The notes: generated by a model from the letters alone, not told the origin. Counted from the stretch's first letter, positions 23,442 through 32,313 are shown. The stretch is 43,159 nt of DNA from CAZYWA01 sp964650975 [NCBI: uncultured bacterium] (GCA_964650975.1 CAZYWA010000006.1:1-43159); one strand, 5' to 3'. Program-made: numbers and translations.

Positions 23442-24575
23442 TCAATCGAGCTCGACGCGGTTGCTCGCGCTCGGCGGCCCCGCGACGAGCCACGCTCTGT
23501 GCAGTCCACCATGACGCCCGGTGTAGATGACGCCGAGCTTTCTGCGATTGGGATCGAAGAACCAGCTCGGCATCGCGACGCCGCAGCCGGTGGGCGAGTG
23601 GGCGATCGGGTTCCCGGCGAACTTGGTCCACGAGGTGAAGTCGGCGCTGCGCGCGACGCCCCAGCCGTAGCGGCCGTGGTGCTTCTCGTCGCAAGTGGCG
23701 GCGCCGGAGGCGCCCTCGTAGACCATGTAGAGATGCGCGCCGTCGCTCAGCACGTCGGCGTGGCCGATGCCCACGCCGTCCCAGGATCCGGGCTCGCCCG
23801 GGTAGAGCGCCGGGCTCGCGAATCGCGATAGGGTCGGCCTCGAGAGCGGTGCTCCCGGCTCACTGGTGACCGCGAAGCCGCGAAAGAGCTCGGCGATGGC
23901 GTTTGGCCCTCGCCAGCCGTGGTACCAGACGAACCAGCGGTCGAAGTAGAAGTTGAGGCTGGGTGTCCCGGTGTTGACCGATTCCCAGAAGACCGACGGG
24001 TCGTGGGGGACCAGCAATCCCTTGCGCTGGAAGGTCACGAAATCGGTCGACGTGGCGAGATACACATCGGGCATCGACCCCGATTTGCGCGCCTCGTAAA
24101 CCATGTAGACGGTGCCGTTCCGGTAGACGACGCCCGGCGAGTAGGCGTCGACGGTCTCCGGCGGGCCGTCGAGAACGTGCTGCACGCGCTTGAAGCGATC
24201 GCCGTCGGTGGACGTGGCGAGCGCGATCCTCGCGACGTTCTTGCCGTCGATCTCCCGGTAATACAGGTAGAACTTCCCGTTCGCGAAGAACGAGCTGTTC
24301 TCCGACAACGTTTCCTCGTTTTCCGCGCGAAACACGTGCGGGAACGAAAACGCGGGATCGGCGTCGAAGTGCGCGTGGCCCGACCAGAGCTCGGCGGGAC
24401 CCACCACGGGATCGTGATCCGCGGGCGGAACGGCCAGCTGCGGAGCGGGCGTTCGCGGCGCCGCGAACGAGCCCGTGCAGGAGAGGAGCAGCAACGTCGC
24501 GACGGCGCTCGCGGCCCGCGGCGAGCCGGCTCGGGGGGCTGCCGGAACAGGCTCCCGAAGAAGTCTCCGCGCCAC
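23442..24575 (-). CDS. Five-bladed beta-propeller glycosidase-like lipoprotein (GH43/GH130/GH32 type)
   Basis: A 377-residue exported protein. The start is GTG 24575, 7 nt after the transporter stop on the same strand. The hydrophobic leader ends LLLLSC (a lipobox-like Cys). The rest is a five-bladed propeller with repeated short motifs: NSSFFANGKFYLYYREI, SPGVVYRNGTVYMVYEA, VWYHGWRG, GHADVLSDGAHLYMVYEG and GVIYTGRHGG. This is the layout of GH43, GH62, GH32 and GH130-like enzymes and lectin-like relatives. Blade motifs of the 'YMVYEA' kind are usual, but I cannot pin down the catalytic acid residues, so hydrolase activity is not proven. Convergent to GH92. Confidence 0.68.
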   Translation of the reverse strand: MARRLLREPVPAAPRAGSPRAASAVATLLLLSCTGSFAAPRTPAPQLAVPPADHDPVVGPAELWSGHAHFDADPAFSFPHVFRAENEETLSENSSFFANGKFYLYYREIDGKNVARIALATSTDGDRFKRVQHVLDGPPETVDAYSPGVVYRNGTVYMVYEARKSGSMPDVYLATSTDFVTFQRKGLLVPHDPSVFWESVNTGTPSLNFYFDRWFVWYHGWRGPNAIAELFRGFAVTSEPGAPLSRPTLSRFASPALYPGEPGSWDGVGIGHADVLSDGAHLYMVYEGASGAATCDEKHHGRYGWGVARSADFTSWTKFAGNPIAHSPTGCGVAMPSWFFDPNRRKLGVIYTGRHGGLHRAWLVAGPPSASNRVELD

Positions 24576-24582
24576 GGTTTCC

Positions 24583-26619
24583 TCAGGAAATGCGCGCCGG
24601 GATGATCACCATCGTGTGACCGTCCCACTGCAGCCGCTTCTGGAGCGAGAGCGCCGTCTCGTTGTGCAGGATCCGCTGATACCAGCGCTCTTTCTGGAAG
24701 ATCACCTTGCCGGCGAAGAACACGGTCTTGGGGAACTCGCGGAGAATCGACATGCAGAGCTTCTCGGCCTCTTCGACCGGATCGATACCGACCGCGTAGC
24801 GGTAGACCGCGGGCATCCCCAGGTTGTGCGCGAACTCGACATACCGCTCGAGCGTCTGGACGGTCCGTTCCTTGAGCCCGTCCACGGTGCCCTCGCCCTT
24901 GAACGCACCCGAGTCCACGACACCGACCGACACGAACACCAGGTTCTTGTAGTGCCCGGGAAACGCGCGGAACAGGTTGAGCACCGTGTGGATGCCGAGC
25001 CCGCCGTAGCTGGCGACCAGCACCGCCGCGGTGGGCTTGTCGGGATTGGGCTCGGGCGGCGCTTCACGGGTGGAGGGCGGCAGATCGCGCAGCGATGCGA
25101 ACAGATCCTCGACCACCTTGTTGAGCGCGCGGTAGTGGCTGCGGATCTGGTAGCAAAAGAGCACCAGCGCGCCGGTGACCGCGAGGGTGATCCAGCCGCC
25201 CTCGCGAAACTTCTCGATCACCGTGATCACTAGGATCACCGCGCACAGCAGAAAGGCCGCGCTGAAGAGCAATAGATTGCGCTTCCGCCCCACCCGCTGC
25301 GGCGGGTGCTGCCACCACATCTTGAGCATGCCGAACATCGAAAGCGAAAAGGTCAGGAACACGTTGATGCTGTACATGACCACGATCTTGCCGACGTTGC
25401 CGTGGGTGTAGAGCAGCGCCGCGAGCGCCGAGGTACCCATGAGCACGATGCCGTCTTGCGTGGTGAGGCGCTCCGAAACCGCGGCGAAGCGGCGCGGCAC
25501 CCACGAGTCGACCGCCATGTTGGCGAGCACCCGCGGCCCGTCGAGGAAGCCCGCTTGCGCCGCGACCACCAGCAGCGCGCCCTCGGTGATGAGCGTGAAC
25601 ACGACGGCGGTGCGGGCGAACGGCATTCCGGCCGTCACGCCCTCGATGAGCACCGCGTTCATCGTCTTCCCCTCCTCGTGGTGCACGTTCCAGAGGAGGT
25701 AGCAAAGCAAGAGGCCGGTGGCGGTGAAGGCGAGCGACGTCGCCATGTAGAGCATGGTGCGCTTCGCCGTGGGAACGCGCGGCTCGCGCATGATCTGCAA
25801 GCCGTTCGAGACCGCCTCGATCCCGGTGTAGGTGCCGCCGCCCAGCGAGTACGCGTGGGCGAAGAGCAGCATCATTCCGCCCAGGCCCAGCGTGGTCCAG
25901 CCGTGCTGGAAGCCCTGACCGAGCTCCGCGGCCTTCGCGGGCGCTTCCGGAAGATGGAGCGCGATCCCGACCACGATGAGCAGCACGTGGGTGATCACGA
26001 ACGCCACGAAGATCGGCGCCAGGACCAGCACCGATTCCTTGACGCCGCGGATGTTGAGCGTGGTGAGGCCGATGATGGTCACGATCTCCATCGGCATCTT
26101 CCACGCCAGCCACGCTTCGGGCAGGAAGCTGAAGAGCGCGTCGCCGGCGGCCGCGATCGACACCGTGATCGTCAGGACGTAGTCGACCAGCAGCGCGCCG
26201 CCGGAAACGACGCCCACGCGCTCGCCCAAGAGCTTGGTGGCCACGACGTAGCCGCCGCCGCCGGTCGGAAAGTGCTCGATGATCCGGCTGTAGGCGGCCG
26301 AGATCAGGAACACCGTCGTGGCCATCAGCGCGGCCAGTCCGAGCGCGAGATAGATGTGCTCGCCGAGGGTGCGGAACGCCTCCTCCGGACCGTAGGCCGA
26401 CGAGGAGAGCCCGTCCGCGCCGAGCCCGACCCAGGCCAGGAACGGGATCAGCGACAGGCGATGGAAGAGCGAGGTGTCGGAAAGATCGCGCGGCGCGCCG
26501 ATCAGGATCCGGCGCAGCGAGATCGCCGCGCCGTGCCTAGACGGTGGCTCGCCGTCGGGCGGGACGTCGGTGGAGCCGGAGGGTGCGTCGTGCTGCTCGT
26601 TCTCGGGCATTTCGGTCAC
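24583..26619 (-). CDS. APC-superfamily transporter, KimA-like
   Basis: A 678-residue inner-membrane transporter. Twelve membrane helices follow a polar N-terminus. Family landmarks are LGADGLSSSAYGPEEAF, HFPTGGGGYVVATKLLG, VDYVLTITVSIAAAG, SLGGGTYTGIEAVSNG and REPRVPTAKRTM. The C-terminal soluble domain (about 510-678) begins AAVLVASYGGLGIHTVLNL, a USP-like fold found in KimA-type potassium:proton symporters. Potassium uptake is the best guess, amino-acid transport the alternative. Start choice: GTG 26619 or ATG 26610; neither has a strong ribosome-binding site. A perfect 8-bp hairpin lies in the leader (26711-26736). The glycosidase gene follows 7 nt downstream and is probably co-transcribed. 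Confidence 0.82.
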   Translation of the reverse strand: MTEMPENEQHDAPSGSTDVPPDGEPPSRHGAAISLRRILIGAPRDLSDTSLFHRLSLIPFLAWVGLGADGLSSSAYGPEEAFRTLGEHIYLALGLAALMATTVFLISAAYSRIIEHFPTGGGGYVVATKLLGERVGVVSGGALLVDYVLTITVSIAAAGDALFSFLPEAWLAWKMPMEIVTIIGLTTLNIRGVKESVLVLAPIFVAFVITHVLLIVVGIALHLPEAPAKAAELGQGFQHGWTTLGLGGMMLLFAHAYSLGGGTYTGIEAVSNGLQIMREPRVPTAKRTMLYMATSLAFTATGLLLCYLLWNVHHEEGKTMNAVLIEGVTAGMPFARTAVVFTLITEGALLVVAAQAGFLDGPRVLANMAVDSWVPRRFAAVSERLTTQDGIVLMGTSALAALLYTHGNVGKIVVMYSINVFLTFSLSMFGMLKMWWQHPPQRVGRKRNLLLFSAAFLLCAVILVITVIEKFREGGWITLAVTGALVLFCYQIRSHYRALNKVVEDLFASLRDLPPSTREAPPEPNPDKPTAAVLVASYGGLGIHTVLNLFRAFPGHYKNLVFVSVGVVDSGAFKGEGTVDGLKERTVQTLERYVEFAHNLGMPAVYRYAVGIDPVEEAEKLCMSILREFPKTVFFAGKVIFQKERWYQRILHNETALSLQKRLQWDGHTMVIIPARIS

Positions 26620-26710
26620 CCGCGGCGTCGCGGGAGCCGCGACGCGGGATCGAGAAAGCGCGGCAACATGGCCGAAGCGTGGGGCGGCGGGAAGAGATCT
26701 CGAGGGAGGT

Positions 26711-26736
26711 CCCGGGAGGGCGCTGGCACTCCCGGG
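26711..26736. other. Hairpin in the leader of the KimA-like gene
   Basis: CCCGGGAG (26711-26718) pairs perfectly with CTCCCGGG (26729-26736) around a 10-nt loop. The T run TTTTA lies on the + strand side, where no upstream gene would use it; on the minus strand the hairpin sits in the leader of the transporter gene, about 92 nt before the start. No match to the c-di-AMP (ydaO) riboswitch that controls kimA in Firmicutes is visible. Confidence 0.4.
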
Positions 26737-26758
26737 CCAGTTTTAGCGCGAGAATCTC

Positions 26759-28374
26759 TCAACGATTCGATTCGCGCTTCGCGGCGCGCCGCTGTCGGCC
26801 GCGGGGAGCGTCGAGAGCCTCGCCCCAGCGCGCGAGAAAGGCGCTCACGAAGGCCTGTGCCTGTGCTGCCTCGACCGCGAGCGCCCCGAGCGCCATCGCG
26901 ACGGTGAGCGCCAGGTGGTAGCCCTCGGAGCGCGACGCCACCGCGCGCTGATATGCGGGATGGGCCTCGTTCACCCACACGGTCGACTCGGCGAGGCGGC
27001 CCAGCTCGTGCGAGTCGGGGCGGCTCTCGAACTGGATGCTCCGGCCGTAGCGCATCGGGCGCTTCGGTCCGGCGCGGGCGGGAAGCACGCCTTGGCCGGC
27101 CGGCTCCGCTTTCGGGAGGCGGTCGCGGTGACGGTGCTTCGTCGCCGCGATCGTCGCGGCCGCCGTCATCGATCCCGCCGTTCGACGTGTTCGACGGTTT
27201 GGCGTCGGCGACGTCGGCGGCTTGCGGCGCGTCGGGAAGCGGCAACTCGCCAGGATGGGTTGCGACCGGCAGCGGCGTCCCGGCGTCGTCTGGCTTCCCG
27301 ATCGGCAGCTTCTTCTGCCCGCCCCGGTAGCGCTCGACGAGCGTCGCCAGCAACGGAAAGTCGTCGGCGAGATCGACCAGCACCGTTTGCAGATCGCGCT
27401 CGAGAGGGCGGGTCTTGCGGCGCCGCGAGTCCTCGTCGGCGTCGCGCGTCTCGCCCCATTCGAGGAGCTGCGCCGAGACGGCTTCCTGGATCGCCTTGCG
27501 GTACGAAAGGTACGCGGCGCCGCGTGGGCCCGTGCGCAGGAAATCGGCCTTGTTGAGCGTCAGGCAATCGGCGAGTGGCGGCACCTCGATCAGCCCGCCG
27601 ACCAGATCGGGGGTCGCCGGCGAGAGGCCGAGCCAGTCCCAGCCGCGCTTGATGACCTTGCCGAGCGTGCTCACCGCGACGCCACGTCGATCCTCGGCGA
27701 GTGGCTCCGACGCGCGCGCCAGGAAACCCGACGCCGAGGCCTTGCGTTTGCGGCCCACGCGGATCGCCAGCGCCCAGCGTTCGCCTTGCTCGTGGGCGCT
27801 CGCCACCGTGCGTCCGTTCACCTCGAACACCACGCCGCATGGATAGTGCCGCGCGAGCATGTCGCGGAAAACGCCGTCGAGCAGCGGCTCGAAGTGATGC
27901 TGGATGGTGCTCTCGATGTAGCCCGCTTCGAGGAGCGGCGAGAGCGGGTTCTTGAGCTTGAGCCGCACCGCGGTGCCACGCTCGGCCGCGACGAGGCCCA
28001 GCGGCGGCACCCACCGCCAAGGTGCCTTGTGCCGCGACGTGCTGGCTGGCGCGCCGCGTTTCGGTCACCACCTCCTCGCACGCGAGCAATCCGAGCTTGA
28101 TGCCGACGCCCGCGAAGCCGATTCCCTGGCCGCGCGACTTGGTGCTCGCCGCGAGATCGTGGAAGTGCCGCAGATCGCGTCGCACCATTCCCGACCCGTC
28201 GTCGAGCACCGTGAGCGTCGGCCCGGCCGGATCGGTGACGAACGAGATCCGCGCCGCCCCGGAATCGAGCGAGTTGGCGATGATCTCGGTGAGGATCGTC
28301 TCTTCGAGCGCGCCGGGATAAGCGTCGCGGAGATCCTCGAGCAGATGAAGCAGATCGACGCGCGTCTCACCCAT
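26759..28374 (-). pseudogene. GHKL-ATPase protein gene, split by two frameshifts
   Basis: The N-terminal piece from ATG 28374 shows a complete GHKL ATP-binding fold start: TEIIANSLDSGA (N box), LDDGSGM (G1) and GQGIGFAGVGIKLG (G2). Around 28013-28016 the frame shifts: ASQHVAAQGTLA in one frame continues as WVPPLGLVAAERGTAVRLKL in the next. The middle piece (RLKNPLSPLLEAGYIEST and onward) runs to about 27170. The end (RYGRSIQFESRPDSHEL, then HPAYQRAVASRSEGYHLAL) is in the third frame, ending at 26759. Joined, the protein would be about 535 residues, an HSP90/MutL-type ATPase of unknown role. Either the gene is decaying or two single-base assembly errors occurred; codon bias remains normal throughout, which favours recent damage or sequencing error. 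Confidence 0.7.
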
Positions 28375-28413
28375 GGCGAGGGACCGTTCGAGGCGAGGTG
28401 CCTCGGTGCACGC

Positions 28414-29427
28414 TCAGAAATACCCCTCGACGATCGGCTCGCGGGGCAGCGCGGGCCACACCGCGTCGAGCTCGGCGCGAGTGGCGTCGTCGAGCGGGAC
28501 GTCGCCGGCGCTGAGTGTGTCGTCGAGTTGCTCGGGGCGGCTGGCGCCGACGATCGCGGCCGTGAGCCCTGGTTGGTCGAGCACCCAGCGGATCGCCGCT
28601 TGCGCGAGGTTGCGGCCGCGGGCAGTGAGGCTCTCGCGCAGGTGCGAGACCGCTTCCAGCATCTCCGCGTGCCAGTAGCGCCGCTGGTAGCGCTCCGCGG
28701 CGTCGCCCAGCGTGAAGCGCGTGCCTTCCTCGGGTTTCCAGTCGGCGCCGCTCGTGCCGGTCGCGCGATAGCGGCCGGAAAGCACTCCCGACGCGAGCGG
28801 TGTGTACGCGATCACGCCGAGCTCTTGATCGCGGCAGAGCGGCAAGAGCTCGATCTCGGGATCGCGGAACAGCAGGTTGTAGCGAGGCTGGAGGCACGAG
28901 AAGCGGTGCAAGCCGAGCCGGTCGCTGGTGCCGAGCGCCATCGCGAGCCGCCACGCGGGGAAGTTCGAGGCACCGACGTAGCGCGCTTTGCCCGAGCGCA
29001 CCACGTCGTCGAGCGCGCGCATCGTCTCCTCGATCGGCGTCGCCGCGTCGAAGGCGTGGCACTGGTAGAGATCGATGTAGTCGGTCTTGAGACGCCGCAA
29101 GCTCGCGTCGATGGCGTCGAGGATGTGCCTTCGAGAGAGGCCTTGATCGCGCGGTCCCGGGCCGACCGGCATGCGGCACTTGGTGGCGAGCACGAAGCGC
29201 TGGCGCTTGCCGGCGAGCCAGCGCCCGACGATTTCCTCGGTGATGCCTGGGTTCACCACGCCGATCGGATACGAGTCGGCGGTGTCGATGAAGTCGACGC
29301 CCAGCTCCGCGGCGCGGTCGAGGATGCGGAACGCAGTGGGCTCGTCGACCTGCGAGCCGAACACCATCGTGCCGAGACAGATCTCGCTCACCGAGAGCCC
29401 GGTGCTTCCCATGCGGCGCTGTTTCAT
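28414..29427 (-). CDS. Aldo/keto reductase
   Basis: A 337-residue NADPH-dependent oxidoreductase of the AKR superfamily. The TIM barrel opens MKQRRMGSTGLSVSEICLGT. The catalytic tetrad is visible as Asp51 and Tyr53 (FIDTADSY), Lys83 (LATKC) and His124 (YQCHAFD). The cofactor segments GASNFPAWRL and AAIVGASRPEQLDD are present. The C-terminus (REPIVEGYF) is complete. The layout resembles the YajO/Gre3-like AKRs that reduce varied aldehydes; the substrate is unknown. It is upstream of the broken GHKL gene on the same strand with a 39-bp gap and is divergent from the desaturase operon. Confidence 0.92.
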   Translation of the reverse strand: MKQRRMGSTGLSVSEICLGTMVFGSQVDEPTAFRILDRAAELGVDFIDTADSYPIGVVNPGITEEIVGRWLAGKRQRFVLATKCRMPVGPGPRDQGLSRRHILDAIDASLRRLKTDYIDLYQCHAFDAATPIEETMRALDDVVRSGKARYVGASNFPAWRLAMALGTSDRLGLHRFSCLQPRYNLLFRDPEIELLPLCRDQELGVIAYTPLASGVLSGRYRATGTSGADWKPEEGTRFTLGDAAERYQRRYWHAEMLEAVSHLRESLTARGRNLAQAAIRWVLDQPGLTAAIVGASRPEQLDDTLSAGDVPLDDATRAELDAVWPALPREPIVEGYF

Positions 29428-29476
29428 GGTTGCGAATCTACGAGAGCGACGCGGCTTCGTGAAGCTCGAGCAGTCT

Positions 29477-29550
29477 GGAACCTGCGTCCCTCGCGGCCCC
29501 AGCGTTTCATCGTGATCGAGTGCTGCGGACGCGAGGGACCGCGTCCCTCC
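29477..29550. repeat. Hairpin pair, left half decayed (locus 12)
   Basis: The right half is intact: stem GGACGCG (29527-29533), loop AGGGAC (29534-29539), stem CGCGTCC (29540-29546), foot CTCC (29547-29550). The left half (from 29477) keeps only a GGAA foot and the GTCCCT core in a damaged arm. The total length of 74 bp is nearly the standard unit. It lies between divergent genes. Confidence 0.75.
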
Positions 29551-29630
29551 GACTGCAGAGCCGTTTGCGCCGATCTGCGGCGAGCGCTAGCCTCGAAGAG
29601 CCTTCCCTTGCGCCGCCGTTCGAGCTCGAA

Positions 29631-30695
29631 GTGCCCGTTTCCATTCCCCTCGATCGCCCTTCCGATTCGCTCGTGCGGCCGCCGCCGGCCGCGCCGGACG
29701 AGGCGCGCTCAGCGCGAGCCGACGCGAGCCCCGCCACCTACGATCAGATCGCCGCGGAGCTGCGCGTGGAGCTCAAGCGTGTGATCGGCGCCGAGCGGCT
29801 GAAGGAGCTGCACCGCCGCAGCCCGTGGCGCCACGCGGCGGTGGCGTTGCAGCAACTCGCGATCGGCGCGCTGGCGGTCACGGCGATCCTGCGCTGGCCC
29901 GAGCGTGCGTGGGTGTGGATCCCGGCGTCGATGGCGATCGGCTTCGTGGTGTTCACGTTCACGGTGCTGCTCCACGAGGTGGTGCACCGGGCTGTGTTCA
30001 CCGAGGCCGGCTCGCGCTGGAATCGGCTGCTCGGGCATCTCTATGCCGCGCCCAGCGGGCTCTCGCAGTCGCAGTTCACGCGCTGGCACCTCGATCATCA
30101 CGAGTGGTTGGGCACGCCGAGCCGCGATCCCAAGCGGCGCGAGCTGACGCCGAAGATCGTGAAGCGCTGGTACAAGGCGCTCTATCTGACGCCCGCGCTC
30201 TTCCCGATCTACTTTCGAGCGGCGCGGCGCGCCGCCGCGGAGTACGATCCGGCCTTGACCATGGCGATCGCTCGCGAGCGAAAAGTCGCGATCGGCCTGC
30301 ATCTCGGCATCCTGGCGCTCGTCTGGTGGGGGCTCGGCTTCGAGATGGCGGCCAAGCTCCAGCTCATCCCCGTGTTCGTGGTGTTCCCGGTGGCGTTCAC
30401 GATCAATCGGCTGGGCCAGCACTACGACGTCGATCCGTCGAGCCCGGCCCGCTGGGGAACGCTGATGCGCCGCAGCCCGTGGCTCTGGGATCGGCTCTAT
30501 CTGTGGTCGAACCATCACCTCGAGCATCACTATTTCCCGGGCGTGCCGTTTTACCGATTGCCGGCGCTGCGCGCGGCGCTCGATCCGTGGTTCCGCGAGC
30601 ACGGCGTGCCGGAGCGCGGCTACGCGGAGCTGCTCTGGAGCTGGCTCGGCCGAAACGCCGTTCCGCACACCGACTGGGCGATGGCGCGCCGATGA
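29631..30695 (+). CDS. Membrane fatty-acid desaturase
   Basis: A 354-residue integral-membrane di-iron desaturase/hydroxylase. Three histidine clusters are present: HEVVH (115-119), HLDHH (153-157) and HHLEHH (295-300), plus GQH before the last. Hydrophobic segments lie around 70-110 and 220-260. The first box is HExxH rather than HxxxH, and with the second and third boxes it fits the FA_desaturase family. Exact position specificity is unknown. The start is uncertain: GTG 29631 is chosen because upstream codons fall within the repeat locus; GTG 29673 is also possible. The stop overlaps the methyltransferase start (ATGA), so the lipid-modifying gene heads a coupled three-gene operon. Confidence 0.82.
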   Translation: MPVSIPLDRPSDSLVRPPPAAPDEARSARADASPATYDQIAAELRVELKRVIGAERLKELHRRSPWRHAAVALQQLAIGALAVTAILRWPERAWVWIPASMAIGFVVFTFTVLLHEVVHRAVFTEAGSRWNRLLGHLYAAPSGLSQSQFTRWHLDHHEWLGTPSRDPKRRELTPKIVKRWYKALYLTPALFPIYFRAARRAAAEYDPALTMAIARERKVAIGLHLGILALVWWGLGFEMAAKLQLIPVFVVFPVAFTINRLGQHYDVDPSSPARWGTLMRRSPWLWDRLYLWSNHHLEHHYFPGVPFYRLPALRAALDPWFREHGVPERGYAELLWSWLGRNAVPHTDWAMARR

Positions 30696-31363
30696 AGCCG
30701 ATGGAACGAGTTCCCGAGCCCGAGCTGATGGACGAGGCGGAGCAGGCGCGCGCCTACGCGGAGGCCGACTTCTCCGAGCCGCACGACGCATTTGTGCGCC
30801 ATTTTCGCGAGCGCTGTCCCGATTTCGCGGGCGGCGAAGTGGTGGATCTGGGCTGCGGTCCGGGCGATGTCACCGCGCGCTTCGCCCGCGCCTTTCCCGC
30901 AGCCCGGATTCTGGGAGTGGACGGCTCGGCGGCGATGCTCGACGCCGGCCGCCACGCGCTCGCCGGCGACCCGGTGCTGGCGCGCATCGTGTTCCGCCAG
31001 ATGCGGCTGCCGAGCGGCGGCATCGCGGCGCATCGCTACGAAGCGGTGATCTCGAACAGCCTGCTCCACCACGTGGCCGATCCCCGCGTGCTGTGGGACG
31101 CCGTGAGATCCGCGGCGCAACCGGGAGCCGCGATCCAGGTGATGGACCTCTCGCGCCCCGAGGATCGCGCCGCGGCGGATGCGCTCGTTGCTCGCCACGC
31201 GGCCGACGCTCCGGAAGTTCTGAAGCGGGACTTCCTGGCTTCGCTGCTCGCGGCCTATCGCCCCGAGGAGATCCGTCGCCAGCTCGACGGCGCCGGGCTG
31301 GGGCAGCTGACGATCGAGCCGGTGAGCGATCGGCATCTGTTGATCTGGGGGCGCGCGACGTGA
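30692..31363 (+). CDS. Class I SAM-dependent methyltransferase
   Basis: A 223-residue Rossmann-fold methyltransferase. Motif I is VVDLGCGPGD (about 48-57). The acidic motif II is GVDGSAAMLDAG, and motif IV is ISNSLLHHVADP. An unusual helical arm precedes motif I (MKPMERVPEPELMDEAEQARAYAEADF split: MERVPEPELMDEAEQ then ARAYAEADF). It overlaps the desaturase stop by 4 nt and its own stop is overlapped by the redoxin start (GTGA). Placement beside a desaturase suggests a lipid or small-molecule substrate, but the sequence does not identify it. Confidence 0.85.
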   Translation: MKPMERVPEPELMDEAEQARAYAEADFSEPHDAFVRHFRERCPDFAGGEVVDLGCGPGDVTARFARAFPAARILGVDGSAAMLDAGRHALAGDPVLARIVFRQMRLPSGGIAAHRYEAVISNSLLHHVADPRVLWDAVRSAAQPGAAIQVMDLSRPEDRAAADALVARHAADAPEVLKRDFLASLLAAYRPEEIRRQLDGAGLGQLTIEPVSDRHLLIWGRAT

Positions 31364-31932
31364 GCCTGCTTCGCTCGTTGCGCGACCGGTTGCGCGGCAC
31401 CGGCGGTGGCTCCGGGGCCGGCGACGCCACGTCGCCTACTCCGCCATACCAGCCCGCGGCTCCTGCGTCTCCGCGGCCGGCGCCGCCGCCCCGCACCGAT
31501 CCGGCGTGTCATCCCGGCGATCTCGACGCCGTGAAGCGCGCCAGCACGCCGCGCGGCCGGCTCTTGATCGTGAACCACTGGGCCACCTGGTGCCCGCCGT
31601 GCGTCGACGAGCTGCCACTCCTGGCCGAGCTGGCGAAGCGCCTCGACGGCCGCGCCGACCTGGTGGGGATCTCGTGGGACCGCTTCGAGAACCCCGGCCC
31701 GCCCGAGGAAGCCGCTCGCGAGGTGGCTACCTTCGCCGGCGATCACGGGATCCCGTACGACACGATCCTCTTCACCGGCACGCCCGACGAGCTCTTCGAC
31801 GGCGTCGGCCTCGGGTGGCGATTCATCCCGCAGACCTTCGTCCTCGCCGCCGACGGCACCTGCGTCCGCCACATCCAGGGCGAGCTCACCGCCGCCGACG
31901 TGGAAGCGCTGGTGCAGCTCACGACCCAGTGA
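31360..31932 (+). CDS. TlpA/ResA-like thioredoxin-fold protein
   Basis: A 190-residue thioredoxin-fold protein with the redox motif WCPPC (Cys78, Cys81) in NHWATWCPPCVDELP. The cis-Pro strand is FIPQTFVLAADG. An extended N-terminus rich in Pro/Ala/Gly (15-48) replaces the usual signal peptide, so it is probably cytoplasmic or anchored by unusual means. GTG 31360 overlaps the methyltransferase stop. A role in redox support of the desaturase or methyltransferase is possible by operon context only. Confidence 0.85.
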   Translation: MSLLRSLRDRLRGTGGGSGAGDATSPTPPYQPAAPASPRPAPPPRTDPACHPGDLDAVKRASTPRGRLLIVNHWATWCPPCVDELPLLAELAKRLDGRADLVGISWDRFENPGPPEEAAREVATFAGDHGIPYDTILFTGTPDELFDGVGLGWRFIPQTFVLAADGTCVRHIQGELTAADVEALVQLTTQ

Positions 31933-31986
31933 AAGCCGGCCGAGCCTCGGCTCGGGGTAGTGCATTCGTTTGCGATCGATCTGGAG

Positions 31987-32150
31987 GCGGCGTGGCAGCG
32001 GGCGCTCGCCCCGGGGTGCTCGAGGCCGAGCGTCGCGGTGATGTCGTCGTCGCGATGAAGTGGGCGCGAGGCCGAATGCAGGCCGGCCTGCCCTCGGCGT
32101 CGATGCGATGGCCGGCCGTGCCCCGGGGCGGGCGCCCGCTGCCGCGCCGC
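31987..32150 (+). repeat. 164-bp inverted-repeat element, copy 1, upstream of rpsO
   Basis: This element fills most of the gap 31933-32313. The left arm (31987-32016) is complementary to the right arm (32121-32150) over 30 positions with two mismatches, both G-T and so wobble pairs in RNA of the + strand. Inside lie CGGGGTGCTCGAGGCCG (32012-32028) and GGCCGAATGCAG (32070-32081), both shared exactly with the copy at 37652-37812. The arms themselves share no sequence with the other copy. A short minus-strand frame runs through it but has no recognisable product. Confidence 0.7.
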
Positions 32151-32206
32151 CAAACGGACACCCGCGCCGAACCCAAACGGATGCAATGCTTCGACTTGGC
32201 GCGCGG

Positions 32207-32236
32207 TTTACAGCTCTGGAACTGCTGTGCTACGTT
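32207..32236 (+). promoter_or_regulatory. Candidate promoter of rpsO-pnp
   Basis: TTTACA (32207-32212) and TACGTT (32231-32236) are separated by 18 bp, 78 bp before the rpsO start, in an AT-richer patch. It matches sigma-70 boxes imperfectly (4 or 5 of 6 each). No better pair is visible in the leader. Confidence 0.35.
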
Positions 32237-32313
32237 CCCCCAACTAGCGAAATTGGAACGAAAAATGCTTGTCCTGCCGGGGCGGGACGGCGCAGCGTTG
32301 GCGAGGAACGACC

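Noticed and set aside
26620-26758. c-di-AMP (ydaO-type) riboswitch before the KimA-like gene
   Set aside because: The leader is short and shows only one simple hairpin; the ydaO consensus is not recognisable.
28376-28412. Fragment GCGAGGGACCGTT resembling the repeat loop
   Set aside because: No complementary arms or foot; too short to call a repeat unit.
31919-32176. Small minus-strand frame through the 164-bp element
   Set aside because: No recognisable product, no ribosome-binding site, and composition expected from inverted GC-rich arms.
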